Origin: Golubevia sp. BC0850
Taxonomy: Eukaryota; Basidiomycota; Exobasidiomycetes; Golubeviales; Golubeviaceae
Assembly: GCA_012976225.1 (NCBI GenBank)
Contig: JAAVVG010000009.1
Coordinates: 124,001-188,000, forward strand
DNA length: 64,000 bases
Reading direction: 5' to 3'
The stretch's first letter is position 1; the number at the start of each line of letters is the position of its first letter. The notes under the pieces were generated by a model. The model was not told the DNA's origin. It was given only the letters and a program-made list of their open reading frames with translations, and made no database searches. The translations under genes were made by a program, and so were the position numbers. Positions 10,418-23,249 of the stretch are shown here, piece after piece.

Positions 10418-13400
10418 TTACTCACTAGAACCAACTGGAGGCAAATCGTCGTCGTCATCTTGAGGTTGAGTTTCATCCAATTGAGAATTGTCTTCTTCCA
10501 TTTGAGTTTCCTCCAAACCTTGATACTCTCTTTTCTTCTCTTTCTCATTTGCACTTTGCAAAGTAGAAGCGATTTCAACATCGTCATTTCCGATTCGATC
10601 TTGAGATTCTTCGGACAAGAGATCTTGAGTTTCAACAAAAGCAGAAGAAGTCCCACTGGGTTTCGAGAAGCCTAGTTGATTATCGATTTCCTTTCCCTTC
10701 CCTCTCAGATCTGCCTTCTTTCCGAAGGAGAGCTTGGATTGTTTGCTTACGCCTGCACCTGAGGTTCTGGAAGCGGTAGTAGTTGAAGAGGCCTCAGCTC
10801 CTTTCTGCTTTCCTGTTGACTTCTCCTTATCATCTATTCTCTCGAAGAAAGACTGAGACTTGTGCATGGAACGTTTCTTCTCTGGAGCAGCTCCTGCTGA
10901 GGTCGAAGTAGAGGATTTGTTTCCAGAGTTTGCGCGAGCGAACGGATTGGATTTGGTCTGAGCGAACGGGTTAGAGGCTGAGAGAAGAGAGAGGAAGAGG
11001 CAGACAGATAAGTCTCTAATCTTCAAAAGGTCAAATGATTGGGAGTTTGGACTGCATTCCGAATCTCGAGAAGCGACTCACTCTTCTTGTTTGGCTTCTT
11101 ACCAGTCTCTACCTCTTCATCTTCATCCTCCAAGTTGTTGGATTTCCTCTTCCTATCCAAATTCGACTCTGCAGTTCCATCCAAATCCATACCTTCTCCT
11201 TCACTGTCTTGCTCATTAGTAGATGAAGGAGAGTCATAAGTAATGGCACTACTTTCCGGCCAATCAATTCCACTTCCTTCAGATTTCTTGTTCGAGGTTG
11301 GAGGAGGCATAATTGGAGAGGAAATCCCTTTTCCAATCCCGTTCATACCCCCAATTCCATTTCCTAAACTTTTTTTCTCGGAATTCTTAGTGAAACCTTC
11401 TCCCAGAGCTCTCGAGGCTTCCAACCTTCTCATCTTCGAATACTTGTCCTCATTAGTAGAAACGCCATGAGCAGAGGTTCCTGAAGATTCTTGAGTTGGA
11501 GGAGCTAGAACTCTACCTGCGCTTCTACTTCCGCTTCCCAATCTCATCCAACTATCATCTTCGACTTCGTCGACATCGCCTCCAGATTCCAACAATTTCA
11601 GTTTCTTCCTGTGTCTCTTCTCTTTCTCCTCCCCTCTTTTTCCAATTTCTTTTCTGAATTCCTCCATTCTTTCAACCAGAGTAGGTAAATGAAAGAAAGT
11701 TGCGATTTGGATAGCAGCGTCAAGCATTCTAGTCTCATTTAATAGAGAAGCAGCGTCTAAAGCTCTTGAATGCTTATCAGATTTGCAAGCCAATTGAACA
11801 ATTTGAAGTAAAGCTTTGTCGCTTGCAATTGAGGACTGTTTTGAATCCATTTGATTTGTCATCAGACCTGCAGAGCTGTTTAAACCATTTGAGGAGGAAG
11901 ACATTGAACCGAAAAGGCTTTCTCTGAGATACTTCTCCTCGAATAAAGCTGATCCGGTCAAAGGCTTGTTCAGAGTATGGTTTCCATCTTCGTTTTCCGG
12001 AGCGTCAATCGACGTAGAATCTCCTCTGGAACAAACTGGTAGCATAAACTCTAGCTCTTGAATCAAAGGTTGCGAAGTTTGATTTGCATCTGGATGTTTG
12101 CTACCTCTTAAGATTAGACACTGTAATTTATCCTTTTCGACTGAAACTGGCCAATAATGCAATTCTTTAGCGTTGTTTCCTTTCAAATTTTTGGTTTCGA
12201 GAACTGGTTTCCATCTCTGATTCATTCCTTCTCCTTCTAAAACGAAGACAGTTCCGTTCGAGTCCATGAAACTCGGGATATCCAATTCATTGAATCCGAC
12301 CCAAGTCAAAGTTAGATTCTTACTCAATGGAATCTCACCAATAGCTTTGGTCTTTTGAGTCTTCAAGTCTAGAACAGTGAACGAAAGGTTTTGATACCCA
12401 TCGATAGCTCCACCGGTTCTACGGCTTATGATGATGGCTTTGAATTTCCCAGCTGAGATCGTTACGATTGGATTAGGGAAAGCGATGATTGAAAGCTGCA
12501 AACCAGAGGGAGAGAAAGTCCTCAGATACCCGCTTGAAGTTGCGACTAAAGCTGAGATTCCTTGGAAAGACCTAACTGAAGAAGAATCGTCTTCACTTGA
12601 AAGAGTTATCGGAACTCCACCTAAAGCCAATGTAATTACAGTTTCTCCTTTGGGTAAAGTGATGTTCCATTCGTCACTTTGTCCACCTGTCCAACCTGCA
12701 GTTTCGAATGGCTTGAAGAAGATATTTGAAGAGCTTGAAGATCCAGAACCTCCATCGCTTCCATCTCCTCCAAAGACATTTCCGAGACCGCCGCTAGCAT
12801 TAGAAGAAGTAGCCAACAATGCTCCAGTTTCACCTAGATTTCCTAAATCATAACCAAAGTGATCTGTCATTCTAAAGTTCCTCCTCTTTGAAACATCGAA
12901 AGATTCGAATTGAATGACGTAGTTTTCTTCAGTTTTGACAGAGACTAGAGTTCCCAGATCGTTGAAAGAAAGGAACCTACGAGAGGAAGTTGAAGTTGAA
13001 GTCAAAGGAGTAGAGCCAGATTGAAATGCAGGTTGAGATTTACTTAAAGAAGAAATCGAAGAAGGGTGCACGAATTTACTCATGGCTCTTGAACTTGCTC
13101 TACCTCCTCCTAAAGCTGAACGTGAGAACTTGGTCGGGTTCTTGTGTTGATTCTCTCCATTCTCATCATCTTCAATGAAGTCGTCTAGATCTTCATCATC
13201 GAAAGTCCCTGCCCTTTTCTCTCTTCTTTTTTCTGTAGCTCTTTCTCTGATGGCGGAGGTAGTTCCATGACCATTTCCAGTCTCTAAATCAGCGACAGCA
13301 GCTTCCATTTCATCGTCATCTAAACCTGTTCCTTCGAAGAGATCATCGACTTCATCTCTGATTGCACTCGAATTCGAAGTACTAGCTATAGCCTCAAAAC

Positions 13401-14296
13401 TTGAAGGTCTGCCATCCCCAACCACATTCTCCCATCTAGTTAATTGACCTGAATCGTCAGTCCAAGCTAAATCATCTTTCATCGGATTCCAACTAATTCC
13501 AGTAACCAGACTATCAGATTTCTTAGATTTGATGACTTTCCTACTTGAAGTTTCCCAAATAGTAAGTTGAGAATCCGAAGTTGAAGCAGCTAAATATCTA
13601 CCATTGGCGGAAAAGCTCATGTAGGAGATTTCACCAATCGGAACTTCAACTCCATCTCCAGATTTCCCATCAAAGATTCCATTCTTTTCCCAACTCTTAG
13701 AATCAATTTTGATAATATCTCCACCATTACTTGGTAAAACGAAATAACTTCCATCAGGATTCCAGACCGCTTCCGTATTGAATTCATTTTCAGGTCTGTT
13801 GTTTTCTTTGATGACTCCTTTGATTTCTTTAAGTAACTTTGATTCAGGTTCAAATAAATCCCAAACTCTAACCAATCCATCACAACCAGTACTGACTAAA
13901 ATCGGTTTCTTAGGATGCCAAGAGACAGTTCTCACAGGTTTTGAATGACCAGTCAGTACGAAGACCTTTCTAATGTCTGAAATGTCCATGACTTTTATTA
14001 AGAGTTCATCTGAAACTACTGCTACTCTTGGAGATTTGTTTGAAAGTGGAGTTTTTTCGATTGAAACGCAACGTAAAGGAAGAGAAGATCTGGATAAGAT
14101 TGAAGCCAATTCTAATGATGAATGAGAATAAAGTCTGGCAACTCCATCTTCTGAAGAAGTTACTAGATGAGTTGAGTTGCTGTCTATCCAATTTACTGAA
14201 CCGGTGGCATCCTCCAAAAGTTTTGGATCGGATTCACTGGATTGTGAGGTTGGGAGAAGTCGAACTAGGAAATCGTCTCCGCAGGTGAAGAGCCGA
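10418..14296 (-). CDS. CTF4: Ctf4/AND-1 replisome adaptor (partial at the N-terminus)
   Basis: Ctf4 is a trimeric hub joining the CMG helicase to DNA polymerase alpha and other clients. Two exons are clear: 14296-11082 and 10977-10418, at least 1,257 residues. They hold N-terminal WD40 repeats (TCGDDFLVRL, TGHSKPVRTVSWHPKKP, GLVRVWDLF, ISWNPM), an acidic linker, then a SepB-type propeller (IPLSKNLTLTWVGF, DSNGTVFVLEG, CLILRG, ELEFMLPVC), a helical domain (LLQIVQLACKSDKHSRALDAA) and a low-complexity tail with basic and acidic blocks. The tail carries SQSFFERI and QSKLSF, which resemble PCNA- or client-binding peptides. The reading enters at a clean acceptor, tttcag|T, so a short first exon lies upstream; I could not identify it with confidence. 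The C-terminus could also be extended by one further exon. Confidence 0.9.
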
Positions 14297-15234
14297 CTGA
14301 AAGGAAGTTGGTAGGAAATGGTCTAGAGTCAGCGAAGGAAAGTGGCAATGGGCTCTGAGGATCTGAAGATGTTGGAGAAGAGAGGTGATTGGGACAAGTC
14401 GAGTAACCTCTGACTCTTGGAGCAACTGCACTGCTCAAAAGCCTATAACTCTTAGTTGAGAAGCCTCTTAGCTCTTCCTGAGCTTCACTTATTGATGAAG
14501 TTGGTCCGAAATCAACTCAATCCAACAGTGGAAGCATGAGCTACCCAGATAGGTCGTGGAGAGCCCAAGAACCCTGGAGTATGGATATGTAGAGCTCATA
14601 TTTCATGCAAAAGGCCATATTAGATATGAGATAGGAGGGGTTACGCGAGAATGAGGCACTTGGAGGAACAGAGTAGCTAAAGAAAGGACAAGGGTCTCTC
14701 TCAGCAACCCTTGATCTCTCCGTGTCCATCTGGCTCTACTCTCGCTAGCCGAGAGAGTGTTTTGCGTGGCTCCCAGTCAACTCAAAGCTCGAAAGAGAGT
14801 ACAATCGCGTTGTACAGCTGCTTGTCACGTCGCCTCCTATACCCTCCCACTTTCTCTCCCTTTCCCCTCTTCTTCCCTTTATAAGCCTGGTATCATGCTG
14901 TTCCAGAATCTCTCATTCTCCTTTTGCTACTCTCTAGTCTGTCTACTCTCCGACGATTCTACTCACTCTAAGCCAGCACTTTTGGGCGCGTGTTGCACTC
15001 TTGTAATTCCAGAACTGTGAACTACTTGCACGTAAATGTCCTCCGATTCAGCCATGATGAATTGTTGATGACTAGAACGTTGATATGAAGGTAAAGGGAG
15101 AGAAAAATTGGTGGAGTAGGAATTTAGTGCTGTTTGGCAAGGAAGGAAGAATGAAATCGTGTCGCGACATGTCCAAGAGCTTCCTGCTCTTAACCACATT
15201 TCATCATTCAATTTGCTTTGGATTCCCAGCAATC
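14297..15234. other. Divergent region between Ctf4 and Ku80
   Basis: Must contain the missing first exon of Ctf4 on the minus strand and the Ku80 promoter on the plus strand. Candidate Ctf4 start codons exist on the minus strand, but none joins in phase to the exon at 14296 through an obvious donor. A run of ctctccctttcccctcttc near 14860, followed by ttataagcc, could be a plus-strand promoter element. Confidence 0.4.
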
Positions 15235-18200
15235 ATGGTAAGTCACAAACCGGATCATTCAACACAGGATTGTAATTTCCGGTCAGAAGTATAGCACCAA
15301 GCAAGCAACCATCTGACGCTCTACTCGCTCTCTCTTTCCAAAACAGAGTTACACTCAGACCGTCTTCTTGCTGGACGTCTCCTTCACCATGTCAAGAGCC
15401 AGACTCTTGCAGGAATCTGTTCTGAACCCAGAGAGTGGAGAGATTGAGGAACAGGTCAGAACTACTACCGATTTCGAATGGGTCAATGAGTGGTTGTCCA
15501 AGAAGCTCGCTGATGAGGTGAGTAGCAGGGCAGGTGATCAAGACATGGTGCTGGTCGACCAGGTAGATCGAGGTGATTTGGGAGAATATGATGATTCCAA
15601 TCAGCTGGCGGGAATGAACTAGACACACATCATCTCAATTCTGTGGCATGCAATCAGCTCTCCTTCCGCCCTCTGACTTTCTCTCTCCCTCGATCTGACC
15701 TTCCTTTTGAAAAGATCTTACTTTCAACTGCAACGAAACGTTTTGCTATCATCTCGTATGGAGGGATTCGTGAGTTGTGCTCCCTCTTCTTCTCCCCTCG
15801 AAGAACGCCACTCACGGAACTTCCTCCTAATCCCTCCCTTACTTTCTCTTCTCTCCATCCCTCTTCCAATCGATTTACTCTTGCTCTGTCTTGTTCGAAA
15901 TCGACAGACACCGACAACATAGTTCACTCAGAAGGAGTTCCAGGCTACGAAGGAATCGAAGAAATCTGGGGACCAAAACCAGCAGACATTGAGATGTTAG
16001 AACTTTTACGTTCCATGAGAGCTAGAGATCAAGATACAGAAGACGTCAAACAAGGGAATGGAGAACCCTTTCCTCCTGGAGATCGTGAGTTCAAACGATC
16101 CTTCCAAACCCTCCTCCCATCTCCTCCCACCTTCTGACTAACCCTCTTCTGTTCCTTTGGGTTTATTCAGCGATGGCGGCTCTAATCGTAGCCATTCGTC
16201 GTCTTCAGGATGACTCTTGGATTGAGAAATCTCGCAATAGAATCATTTATCTGATTACTGATGCTAGAACTGAGTTCGATCAAGCTCAAGTTGAGGAAAC
16301 GTTACAACAATTACTTCCAGATCCGGGCGGGAAATTGGCGAAAGACAAGAATGGGATCGTTCTGAAGGTCATGTGAGTTTCGAGACATTCCCAAAATTGA
16401 AAGGGGAGGGTGAGATGACTACTCATCGTGGAAACTAATTTCTACTCTTTCCCTCGCAGTGGAGTCGATTTCGATGATCCCGATTATGGATATAAGGAGG
16501 AGAATAAGTCTATGATCAAAGTGAGCATTCTATCTTTACAACAAGCTCCCTCTCTCTCTCTCTCTCTCTCTCTCGCTTCTCAACTCCAAGTCAATCAAAT
16601 GAAACCTCTTCCTTCACTTCTTCCAGGCGAAGAACGAGCTTTGGTGGCAAAAGCTCCTCTCTAACCTACCACCTTCTCACGTGGTTCTGGCTACTGCCAT
16701 AGATGTTATAACTTCAAATTCAGGTCCATCTTTAGCGCCTGCTAAATCGGCTGGAAAGAACCATCGTTTGACTTTAGGAAGATTAGAGCTAGCAAATGCA
16801 GATCATGATGAAGTCTTATCTTTCGATGTTACGCTTTATCTAGGAACTTCAGTCGCAAGACCAATGAAACAAACTCTAATCAGCAAAATCAGTAAAGAAA
16901 GACCAACAAGTAAGAAGATCATGGAACAAGACAAGAAGAAATCTGAGAAATACAGTCAAAATCAGACTCAGAGTCAAAGTCAAAGATTCAGTTCTCAAAG
17001 TGTTCAAGCTGAACTGATGGGACAGTTTGGCTCTAAATTTCAGACTACCAATCCAAGTTCGAATTATCAGAAACCAAACAATTTTGCTACTGCTGGAATG
17101 GGGAATCGATTAACTGAAGATGGTGAAAATGTCCCTATGGATCTACTTCCTACTTACAGAGTTCAGAAACAAGCTCCTCTCTACAGAGAATCTCAAAAGA
17201 ACATAGCGGAGAAGTTGTTGGTCTCTATGCTGCCTTTAGAGAAGGATGAAGTAGAACCTACTCCTATTGCAGATGACGATAAAGACGTTTTTAAAGCTTA
17301 TAAACTTGGGAAAGATAATGTTCGAGTTGAGAAAGCTGATCAGTTTGTTTTGGGGACTAAGGTTGGGATTGAGATTTTGAACTTTTATTACGAAGACAAG
17401 GTGAGTCGCTTGAGAGTTCTAACTCCTACCTCCGACCTTGATTCTCACCCTCCTTTCCCTCTTTCGTATATCTCCGTTCTCACCCCAGATTTCACTCTCT
17501 TTTCCAATTGGAAACGCTTCTTGGGCTTTAGGAAGTGATGATGCTTCCAGAATTGCAATTTCTGCTTTGGCTAGAGTTCTCAAAGGTGAAAAATCAGGCG
17601 TCAAGAAAGAGTCTCAAGTAAATGGGAGTGTGAAAGCTCTTGGACCTAGAAGGGTGGCTTTGGTTAGAAACGTTGCTAAAGATGGCGGCCCTGCTACGGT
17701 GAGCTTGCTGTTCTGTCTCGTCAATTGAAGGTCGACTTTCGCGTCTCTGATCTTTTCTCTCAACTACATCGCCCTTCTTTTCTTTGAATTTTCCCGCCAG
17801 ATTGGAATCTTGTTCTCTCCACAATTCGATCCGTTCTATCCTGAAGAGCAGAATGACGCTCTATGCTACGTGAACGTAAGTTCTCCGAGACGGGGAAGCT
17901 TTCGGATGAGATGCGCGATCCTACCTCGGATCGAAATCTACGTAGCGTAGTACTGACCGAATACTGCTTCCTATCCAATCTTATTCCCTTTTTCTCAGGT
18001 TCCAATGGCTCAAGACTACCGCCCTTATCCTTTCGAGTCATTGACTTCTGTTACTTTGAAGACTGGAGCTCAGATTTCAGAACATGCCAGAATTCCAAAG
18101 GAGCAGCACATCAATGCCATGAGTGATCTTGTCGATTCTATGAACTTGGACGATTGTGAAGAAGATGAAAATGGGTAGGTGAAAAGCGCGAACTGTCCTT

Positions 18201-19441
18201 GAAAGTAAGCACCCCATTTCTGACGTCTCCATCTTGTCGATCTTTTCCTCTTACTTCAGTGACCCATCTCCGTGGTTTGACGTCTACTCAAGTTTCAATC
18301 CAGCCATTCATTCAATCAAAGCAGCTTCTCTATGGAGGATTATGAATCCTGATTTACCAGAAGCAGATTTACCAAAACCTCATCCAGAGATTATGAAGTA
18401 CCTTCACTCCCCATTGAAAGTCAGAGAGAGGTCAGTCAAACCTTTAGATCAAGCAAAGACTGCGTTGGGAATTACAAAGAGAAACGGAGCTAGGAAAGGA
18501 GATTGGAAGAAGAGAGGAGCTGAAGAAAGTAAAGATGGGGAGACTCAAGGCGAAGAATCCAAGAAAGAAGAAGAATCAAAGAAGCCAAAGAAGAGTGCTT
18601 TGGACGAATCAGACACTGACGAAGAGATGGAAGACGTCAAGGTATCCGACTCATCGAGGCAAAATCCGACTTCTTCGAGCGCCACGAAAAATCTCGGAAC
18701 ATTAGGAGAGATCAGTGTTGAGAATGCGGCTGAGGAGTATTCCTCAAAGATTGAAGCCATCTATGAGAGCACTCTCATCGATGATCCAGAGCCAGAGGCG
18801 GAAAAGCTGACTGTTGATATGTTTGTGGCTATGAGGCATCTAGTTAGAGAGTCATTCGCTGGAGGAGAAGTCGAAGGAAAAGGGAAAGGCAAGAGTACGG
18901 ATGATGTCGACTTCAAAAAGTTGAGGGATGCTCTAGCAGCCGCAAGGAAAGGAGCTCTTGAGGTGAGTGCCAAAGCAGGGAAGACGTCATTCCTGTCGCT
19001 GATCTCATTTTTTTTTCCTCCACTTTTTCATCCGTTACCAGTATGCCTTCGCCGCACAGTACAATGAGTGAGTCTTCTTTTCTAGCTTGCTGACATTCGA
19101 GAGCTGTCTACTTACCCTCGCGCCTCTCCTCATTTCCCACCAAAGATGTTTAACACGTTTCAAGGTAGACCTCACGAACCCGCTTAACTTCTTCGACAAG
19201 CCTACTAGAAAAATTTTCTGGGAGAACGTTCTCAAAGGTAACAGATCTCTCAGTCTGATCACTGAAGATGAAGACGATGGCGAACAGTCCGAATACTCTG
19301 AGTCGGATTCGAAAAAAGTGAGTTCTGGTCTCAGTTCTGTAGGTGCTTCGATGATCTCTTCGTCCTGACTTTCACCTCTTCCCTGCTCTCTCTGCTATCC
19401 TTTCTCCACTCCAATAGTTCGTCGAGATCGATGTCGAGTAG
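15235..19441 (+). CDS. KU80: Ku80, subunit of the Ku DNA-end-binding heterodimer
   Basis: Ku80 pairs with Ku70 to load on DNA ends for non-homologous end joining and telomere protection. About 14 exons. Exon 1 contributes only the ATG at 15235-15237 (ATG|GTAAGT), followed by 15347-15517 and so on to a last exon 19418-19441 ending VEIDVE and TAG. The N-terminal vWA-like domain starts SYTQTVFLLDVSFTM. It continues through IIYLITDARTEFDQ, the Ku core (VLGTKVGIEILNFYYED, FPIGNASWALGSDDASRIAI, RRVALVRN, GILFSPQFDPFYPEEQNDAL) and the C-terminal arm (DPSPWFDVYSSFNPAIHSIKAA). It ends YAFAAQYNE ... DLTNPLNFFDKPTRKIFWE and a Ser/Asp-rich tail. The linker between propeller-like segments is Gln/Ser-rich (SQNQTQSQSQ). 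It converges with the METTL14 gene downstream. Confidence 0.92.
16552..16574 (+). repeat. (CT)n run in a Ku80 intron
   Basis: A short CT microsatellite inside the intron at about 16520-16626, similar to the one in the alcohol-oxidase gene. Confidence 0.8.
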
Positions 19442-19812
19442 ATCGCCCTTTGTCGTTTGCCCCTTTCTTCTTTTAGTTTCCGTGTCCCTCGCGTCAGTTC
19501 AACAACAAAACAAACATGCTTCAATTTTTTACCATCGTGTATTCTACTTTCCTCTCTTTCAATAACAAGTTCAAACTTCTCCGATGTCGGATTCTCATTA
19601 CCTCCAGCTTTAGAAACGGTTCGAACCCCTTTCTGTGACATTGAGGCTGGACAAGCCGACAAGTATCTAAGAGATTGAAAATGCGAAACCCAGCTCGAAA
19701 ATGAATCCAGTTGAGCACAACCCATCAAAAAGATTCTGATGACTGCATTGCATTGCATTGCTAACATAAAAGTACAAGCTTGATTGTTTGAACCGACGAA
19801 AAGTGACGCACA
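19442..19812. other. Convergent 3' region of Ku80 and METTL14
   Basis: Both genes end here. A small tandem run, gcattgcattgcattgc, sits near 19746. No further gene seen. Confidence 0.5.
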
Positions 19813-22750
19813 TCATCTCCCACCTCTTCCCAACCCACCTCTATCCAATCCTCTCCCTCTCCCCCTGCCTCCTCTCGATTGTTGTTGAGCCAAAACAACT
19901 CTCTGAGGTCCACTCAAAGTTTCGGATCCACTTGGAGTACTGACGACTCTTGGACCTCCAGCACCCAATCCACTACCACCATGTCTTTCTCTCTGATTCA
20001 GATTCGATTGGTTTTGGAATTGAGATTGAAATTGTTGACCTTGAGAGAAGGGATTCATAGCCAGATTGCCAACACTTCCTTGAATCTGTTCGAAAGGAAT
20101 TAAATTGCCTTCAGAATCGAAGATGGCTTGATAATTTCCTTGAGGTATCAGTTGTGAACCTTGACCTTGATTTCCATTTCCTGAGAAAGATTGTTGATTT
20201 GGGTAGAATTGCTGGATTCTATAAGGTGAATTTTGGAATGCGAATTGTTGGTGTTGGTGTTGATGATCTAACGGCATCGACATTTCCTGTTGATAACCTA
20301 AGTTCTCAAAAGATTCCTCATTAAAAGAAGGGCTATGATCTGAGTCACTCAAATTAAAGTTTGGCCTAGAAGGAGAAGGAGAATTGAAACTCAACAGATT
20401 CAAATTCTCATGATTGTTGGCCGAGAAATTCCTACCACGACCTCTTCCTCTACTACTATCTCCAGACTCTAATTTCCCACCCAAACCATTTGGTAAACCT
20501 CTATCATTTTGTCTGCCTCTACCTCTTCCAGCACCTCTTCCATTACCTCTCTTGAAAAAAGGAGGAGTTCTAGGTCTCAAAGCTTCAATCTCTTTATCAA
20601 AAGGCATTAAATTACTTCTATTCTTTAACCCTACTCCTGGTAAATCAAATTGAAAATGGGTTTCGAAACTTTCCTTTTGATATTCGACAGGTTCTAAAGG
20701 CTGGGAAGTTTCATCTGCCAATAAGAATTCTAAATCTGTTTGACTTCCATCTTCCCAATCTTCAGAGAATCGATTCTTGTGATTCTTCTCCTTGAAATCT
20801 CTTGCCAAAGCTCTCGCATTTTCCAGAGCTTTGAGATCTTCTAGAGGAGGTTCTCCGTTTCTCCAATTTGAACCTTCTGGACCAAGATCCGAACCGATTG
20901 TTAACCAACCTCTTCTTAAATTCCGATTCCTTCCAAAGACTTCTAATCTCCTTGTTCCTAAACAGAAATTCTCTGCTATGTTATACAACTCTGGTGGTTT
21001 AGATCTTGAATCTATCCTACCTTCACCCTTTAGGTATCCATTTCCATCTCCCACATCTACATCCTCTCCCTCACCTTCCCATAAGATAACATCCGTATCA
21101 ATATTGCAATGCACGAAATGATTGTCATCACTCCTCTTTACAGTTCCTTTAATCCCCATCAAACAATGTTGAACTGATCTGGAAAAGGCAGAATTCGTTT
21201 CTCCTTCCATGTATCCTTCTCCCTCTTCCGTTCCCTTCACCTTTCTATCAGGATTAGTCTTTACCCAAACAATATCTTCACATCTCCTATAACCCCATTT
21301 AGTTAAAATCTCTCTACCTCTTTCCAGTCCATCTCCACTACCAGTTCCAACCCACAGAAAAATAAAACTCTCTTTGGCTGCTAGACTTGGAATAGGCAAA
21401 TCAGAAATCTCTTTCCATGACCAAGTTTTGGAAACCTCTTCAGAAGTTGATGGGATTGATTCCCATTCGTAGGCTTCTAAGGGTGGATCTATGATGATGA
21501 CGTCGAATTTTAAGGGGGAAAGTTGAGTTAGATGAAAAGGCTTTGGTAGATTCTCATTGGGTTTTGAGGTCGAATTTGAAGGTAAATATTGAGAAATTTC
21601 TTCTTGAGAAGATTTGATCGTTTCTGAAGATGAAGTCATTCGATCCAAATCTTCTTGAACAATTTCTTCTTCTTCTTCTTCTTCTTGAGCTTCCTCTCTT
21701 GGTTCTTGATTTGAAGTTTCGTTCTCTTCAACAACTCTAAAAAGGTTCTCAAACTCTCCAAAAGGCAATAAAGAATGTTTCAAATCTGCTCTCAAAAAAG
21801 TTGGGTTTCTTTTCGATTTGATGATCTGAATGTCTTTCATTTTGACTAGTCTTTCAAGTCTTGGGTATCTAGATTGATCAGGACACCGAGTGAAACAATA
21901 AAAAAGGTCATTTAGGACAGTCAGAGGAAGTGAAAGACAAGCCTGGAAAATCAGAAAGAGGGAGGTGTGGAACGAACTGGGCACTCACTCTGTAAACCTA
22001 GTCTCAAACCCAGAGTTCCTAACTCCATTTCCAGGAAGTTCACCTATTCCTGAGTCAAGGAATCTTTGGGAATAGTCGTTTCGAAGAGATTCTTCTTGAG
22101 GGATCTTGGAGTGACGGAGAGAGTTCGGATGAGGTGTCAGAGGTGCATGAGATCCAGTACTCTTTTCGGCTCTTCGAGGCGTCATCGACGAAGACCTGAT
22201 TTGTGATTCGTTTGGGAGTGAGACTGATCCATCGCATTTCGTACAGTTGAGCTGTGAATCGCTCTTCCCACTCTGACACTCTCTGCCTTGGTCTTGCGAC
22301 TCTCAGCACCCAAGCTCTTTCGTTACTCACAAAGTTTGGACCCAATTTCTTCCTTCTACTTAACTTATCCTGCTCTTCTTGGTTCAAATTCTTATCTGTT
22401 TCCTTTCTCTCTGTATCTCGATTTGCAGCATCAGGTTGATCCTCCAGCTGGGATTGGGATGCTTCCACCATTGCCTCGTTCTCTCTCTGCTCCTCAACTT
22501 CTGATTGGATATCATTTTGAAGCTGTGATATGTGGACTTGAGCTTGAGACCAAGAAGGAAGGGATCGAATTGGAGGGAGAGCTGTGGAAGAAGAGGAAGA
22601 GGAAGATTGAGGAAGTTCAAGTGGAAGATTGAGTGAATGTTGAGCTACGATTTGTGATTTGAGTTGTCTGTAACGATTCACTAGAGACCTTGTCGAACCA
22701 GAATCTGAATTGATCGTTGATCGAAACTGAGAAGGTAAAGTTGAGGTCAT
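19813..22750 (-). CDS. METTL14/Kar4-family m6A methyltransferase subunit
   Basis: The MT-A70-family partner that supports METTL3/Ime4 in adenosine N6 methylation of mRNA; the family relative Kar4 also acts in mating and meiosis. Exons 22750-22331, 22251-21989 and 21868-19813 give 912 residues. Before the catalytic fold lie RNDYSQRFLDSG and FTEYPRLERLVKMKD, matching the METTL14 signature. The domain proper has FDVIIIDPPL (DPPL at about 355-358 in place of METTL14's EPPL and METTL3's DPPW), SFIFLWVGTGSGDGLERGR, KWGYRRCEDIVWVKTN, HCLMGIKGTVKRS, HFVHCNIDTDVI, ENFCLGTRRLEVFGRN and GWLTIG. An acidic insert of about 90 residues precedes the fold. The tail is RGG-rich (GRGAGRGRGR, RGRGRGR), then Gln/Asn-rich, ending in more RG repeats. 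RGG tails bind RNA in animal METTL14. Assignment to METTL14 rather than METTL3 is firm. Confidence 0.9.
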
Positions 22751-23249
22751 CTGAAAGGAGAGGAGTTGGGGATGATCCAATCAAGAGTCGAGAGAGAGAG
22801 ATTCGATGCGAAGATAAGATGTACAGCTTCAAAGTGGCAACATCGAGTGAAATTAACTTAAGAATCTTCCTTTCAGGATCGTGCAAGTAATTCAAATCAA
22901 ATCTTTTACAGAATGAGAATGAGAAAGAAGGAGGCAGAGAAAACTCAAATCCTGAAAGGGTGTACAGTATAGAGACTAGACCCTTACAAGCCCTGTCGCC
23001 CTATCCTTCCCTATCAAGTGATATCACCCCTCCCCTCCCCTCCCATCGATCTTTGGATTAGCAGTTGTTAGATTTGGCCGTAGAACAAGATCTGAATCAC
23101 CTTAGATCTATCTCTTGAAATTTAAAGGGGCCCACGTCGAAGATCAAATCTATCGATTGTAATCAGTTCGCGCTTCTTATAAAAGCCAAAAGGGTTCAAT
23201 TCGAAAAATCAGCCTTCTCTGCTTTCTCTCCTCTTAAATTTTCTTCAAG
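22751..23249. promoter_or_regulatory. Divergent promoter between METTL14 and an F-box gene
   Basis: A head-to-head spacer of about 500 bp. A TATA-type element, cttataaaag, lies near 23177, about 70 bp before the F-box ATG at 23250. A palindromic tgatatca near 23020 sits beside a C-rich run (cccctcccctcccctccc). Confidence 0.55.

Noticed and set aside
12428-12853. 141-codon plus-strand frame inside Ctf4
   Set aside because: It is the antisense shadow of the Ctf4 SepB-domain exon.
20414-21121. Plus-strand frames opposite METTL14
   Set aside because: Pro/Leu-rich shadows of the RGG and MT-A70 coding region.
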